Positions 61,457 to 64,000 of a stretch of 64,000 bases of DNA are shown piece after piece. Made by a program: the position numbers and the translations under genes. Under the pieces are notes generated by a model, which saw nothing but the letters and a program-made list of their open reading frames with translations, did no database searches and was not told the origin of the DNA. This DNA comes from Rhynchosporium graminicola (lineage: Eukaryota; Ascomycota; Leotiomycetes; Helotiales; Ploettnerulaceae): NCBI GenBank assembly GCA_900074885.1, contig FJUW01000010.1, positions 1-64,000 on the forward strand. Direction: 5' to 3'. The first letter of the stretch is position 1; each line of letters starts with the position of its first letter.

Positions 61457-64000
61457 ATGGCTTCGGAACCAAGCAAGGAGGGCCAGGCGTCTGAGGTGCC
61501 CTCTTCAGTCATTGCTTGTGCGGAAGCTGCAATCATAGGAAATATCGAGGACGACGAACCAGAAGCAATATCGAGGAAGGCATCGAGGGTATATAGACCA
61601 CACTTCTCTAGAGCCAGCACGCATTCCAGTACGCAGAGTGTGAAGACCCATAAGGAGAAATCTACGAAGTAAGTACTAGGCTAAGTGATGCGTCTGTTTG
61701 ATAGCGTTAAAACAGGCTAATATTCATGGTCTCTAGGTCGAATCAATACCACGTACCCAATATCTTGTCAGAGGACGGTACGTAATGGGGAAGCCTAGTT
61801 CTCTTATCCAATGTCTAAAGAAAATCCCAAGACCTATTCAAACATTTCCTTTCAACTGCTAACCCCCATCGTGTACAGGCGCGACCGAGGCTCCTCCAGC
61901 GTACGGCGAGAAACATGATCAGATAGAGCTTAGCCAGGATGGGTTCGATACAAAGGCCAAAGTCACAGAGGATGGTCGCATCAACATCAACATCAATGAA
62001 AAGACAAGAAGGCTCTCGAATCTCCTTGTGCCAGCTTTAAGAAATCAGCTGTCCCTGGTAGAGCATGAAAAAGGGCATCCACTACCTCCTGGATATATCC
62101 CGCCTGCACTTGGAGGACTCCCAGGGCAGACGCCTCCTCCGAAGCTCAATGTGGTCATCCATGTTGTTGGATCAAGAGGAGATGTACAGCCATTTGTGGC
62201 CTTGGGCAAGACATTGAAGGCTACATACGGTCACAGGGTACGACTTGCAACACATCCTACCTTCAAGCCATTTGTTGAAGAAAACGGACTGGAATTCTTC
62301 AGTATCGGAGGCGACCCTTCCGAACTCATGGCTTTTATGGTCAAGAATCCGGGCTTGATGCCAGGATTCGACTCCCTGAAAAGTGGTGATGTTGGCAAGA
62401 GGAGAAAAGGAATGGAAGAAATTGTCTTGGGATGTTGGAGATCTTGCATTGAGGCTGGTGACGGTCTTGGGGCTCCACCAAGTACATCAGGTACTGAGGA
62501 CTCGGCATTTGATGCTGGAATCAGTATGGATAGTAACCCTGCCGACCGACCATTCATTGCGGATTGCATAATAGCAAATCCGCCTAGTTTTGCTCATATT
62601 CACATTGCAGAAAAGTTGGGGATACCACTGCATATGATGTTCACGTATGTTAGCGTCTTTCTACACCTGAGAGCATTACTAATTAAATCTCTAGGATGCC
62701 TTGGTCACCAACCCAACAATTTCCCCATCCTCTGGCAAACATTCAACATTCAAACGCCGATGTGAACATGACCAATTTCATGTCATATGCTTTAGTAGAA
62801 ATGATGACATGGCAAGGTCTTGGGGACGTCATTAATCGTTTCCGTGAGCGTGCTTTGGGCTTAGAGCCCATTTCTTTGATCTGGGCCCCAGACATGTTAA
62901 GCCGGCTTCGAGTGCCATATACGTATTGCTGGTAAGTGCACGGCCCAAGTGAGGTATTCAGCCGCTGACTAGTATAGGTCTCCTGCACTCATTCCAAAGC
63001 CAAAAGATTGGGGACAACATATCTCCATTTCTGGATTCTACTTCTTGTCGCTAGCCTCGTCCTACACGCCTGAGCCTGAGCTTGCTGCTTATCTTGCTGC
63101 TGGCCCACCACCGGTGTATATCGGGTTTGGCTCAATTGTAGTTGACGATCCAGATGCCATGACGAAGCTTATCTTCGAAGCGGTCAAGAAAGCTGGTGTC
63201 AGAGCTCTAGTATCCAAGGGATGGGGAGGCCTTGGAGCCGATGATCTAGGAATACCCGAAGGTGTTTTCATGCTTGGAAATGTTCCCCATGATTGGCTCT
63301 TCCAACATGTATCAGCCGTAGTACACCATGGAGGTGCTGGTACTACCGCTGCAGGCATCGCTACTGGAAAACCGACAGTCGTCGTTCCATTCTTTGGCGA
63401 TCAGCCTTTCTGGGGCGCCATGATTGCTCGCGCAGGAGCCGGCCCAGCCCCGATTCCATATAAGCAGCTGACTGCTGATAAGTTAACTGCCGCCCTCGCC
63501 GAAGCTTTGAAATCCGAAACTTTGGAGAGAGCCAAGGAACTTGGGGCAAAAATCAAGGAGGAGAAAGGTAGTGAGACAGGTGCAAAGAGCTTCCACGACA
63601 TGCTTGACGTTGATAACCTGCGATGCTCTCTGGCCCCAGGCAGAGTGGCTGTCTGGCGGGTGAAGCGGACCCAGACTCGTCTCAGCGCATTGGCTGCACA
63701 TGTTCTTGCAAATGCGGGCTTACTAGATTTCGGTGACTTGAAATTGTAAGATCTTTTTCGGAGCTTGTTCCTTTCAATTTCTGACAATTGCAGATACCGC
63801 CCACGAGAATACGAAACAGAAAAAGGTCCGTGGGATCCAATTTCTGGAGGAGCATCAGCACTGTTAGGGACTATCGCTAGTGTTGGAATGGGTGTAGCAG
63901 ATTTCCCAATCGAAATCTTCAGAGCTGTCAAAAAAACAAGCACAAAAGGAGGAGACACGATGAGTACAAACAAGTCACCAGAGAAGCCACACTCTGGCGA
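61457..64000 (+). CDS. GT1/GT28 glycosyltransferase, sterol 3-beta-glucosyltransferase-like (3' end outside)
   Basis: Six exons in the window (61457-61668, 61737-61777, 61879-62644, 62695-62931, 62978-63745, 63794 onward); introns 46-101 nt, all in phase; at least 743 residues. The N-terminal Rossmann half has VVIHVVGSRGDVQPFVALGK (GSRGD at 182-186) and the C-terminal half VVHHGGAGTTAAGIATGKPT then PFFGDQPFWG, the nucleotide-sugar signature of UGT80/sterol glucosyltransferases. It should move glucose from UDP-glucose to a sterol or similar lipid. Unlike Atg26, the first 170 residues are short and low-complexity with no PH or GRAM domain, so membrane targeting must differ. After the catalytic part comes ASALLGTIASVGMGVADFPI, seen in fungal members of this group. 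The ATG has a strong context (gccATGG). Confidence 0.92.

Noticed and set aside
63089..63973. Minus-strand frames up to 190 codons at the right end
   Set aside because: Antisense to exons of the glycosyltransferase, whose plus-strand frame has the conserved sugar-nucleotide motif.
1..64000. tRNA, rRNA or other RNA genes
   Set aside because: No tRNA-like B-box/T-arm (ggttcgaatcc type) or rRNA core sequence was noticed; a covariance-model scan would be needed to exclude them.

Overview
The window looks like a chromosome segment of a filamentous ascomycete (Pezizomycotina). The evidence is: short introns (46-300 nt, mostly under 115) with GT...AG ends and CTAAC/CTGAC-type branch points; a Zn2Cys6 regulator; a stand-alone CDH-type cytochrome; and two long AT-rich blocks whose LTR copies differ by C-to-T/G-to-A changes and whose coding remnants carry TAA/TAG but hardly any TGA stops. 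That last pattern is the mark of repeat-induced point mutation (RIP) of CpA. Codon style and gene content remind me of Leotiomycetes, but that is inference only.

Layout. 1-8,480 is a RIP-degraded block: a complete minus-strand LTR retrotransposon (251-7,054) carrying a younger solo LTR, then about 2.3 copies of a ~590-bp tandem repeat whose last copy runs into unmutated DNA. 8,480-29,500 is gene-bearing: a membrane-anchored FN3/coiled-coil protein (+), a Zn2Cys6 transcription factor (+), a gene-poor stretch, a secreted three-repeat Cys-rich protein (-), a 720-bp inverted-repeat transposon, a secreted single-domain AA8 cytochrome (-), and a peroxisomal ABCD half-transporter (-). 29,501-50,526 is a 21-kb nest of mobile DNA between 190-bp inverted repeats. 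It holds a truncated Gypsy chromovirus, an LTR fragment, a Copia element, a full-length Gypsy chromovirus and a second copy of the 251-7,054 family with an assembly gap. They sit inside an older TIR element that had a Tc1-like transposase at its left end and a long unrecognised protein reading inward from its right end. 50,527-64,000 is gene-bearing again: a Psr1-type phosphatase (+), Sec61-beta (+), a four-helix membrane protein (-), and a GT1/GT28 sterol-type glycosyltransferase (+) that runs off the end.

Housekeeping roles are fatty acyl-CoA import into peroxisomes, ER translocation, membrane stress signalling and lipid glycosylation. The two secreted proteins next to transposon-rich DNA are the accessory, possibly host- or substrate-facing part. 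The most unusual item is the minus-strand reading frame that stays in phase across two retrotransposon insertions (37,773-38,544 / 45,300-45,977 / 50,011-50,393) and belongs to no family I recognise.
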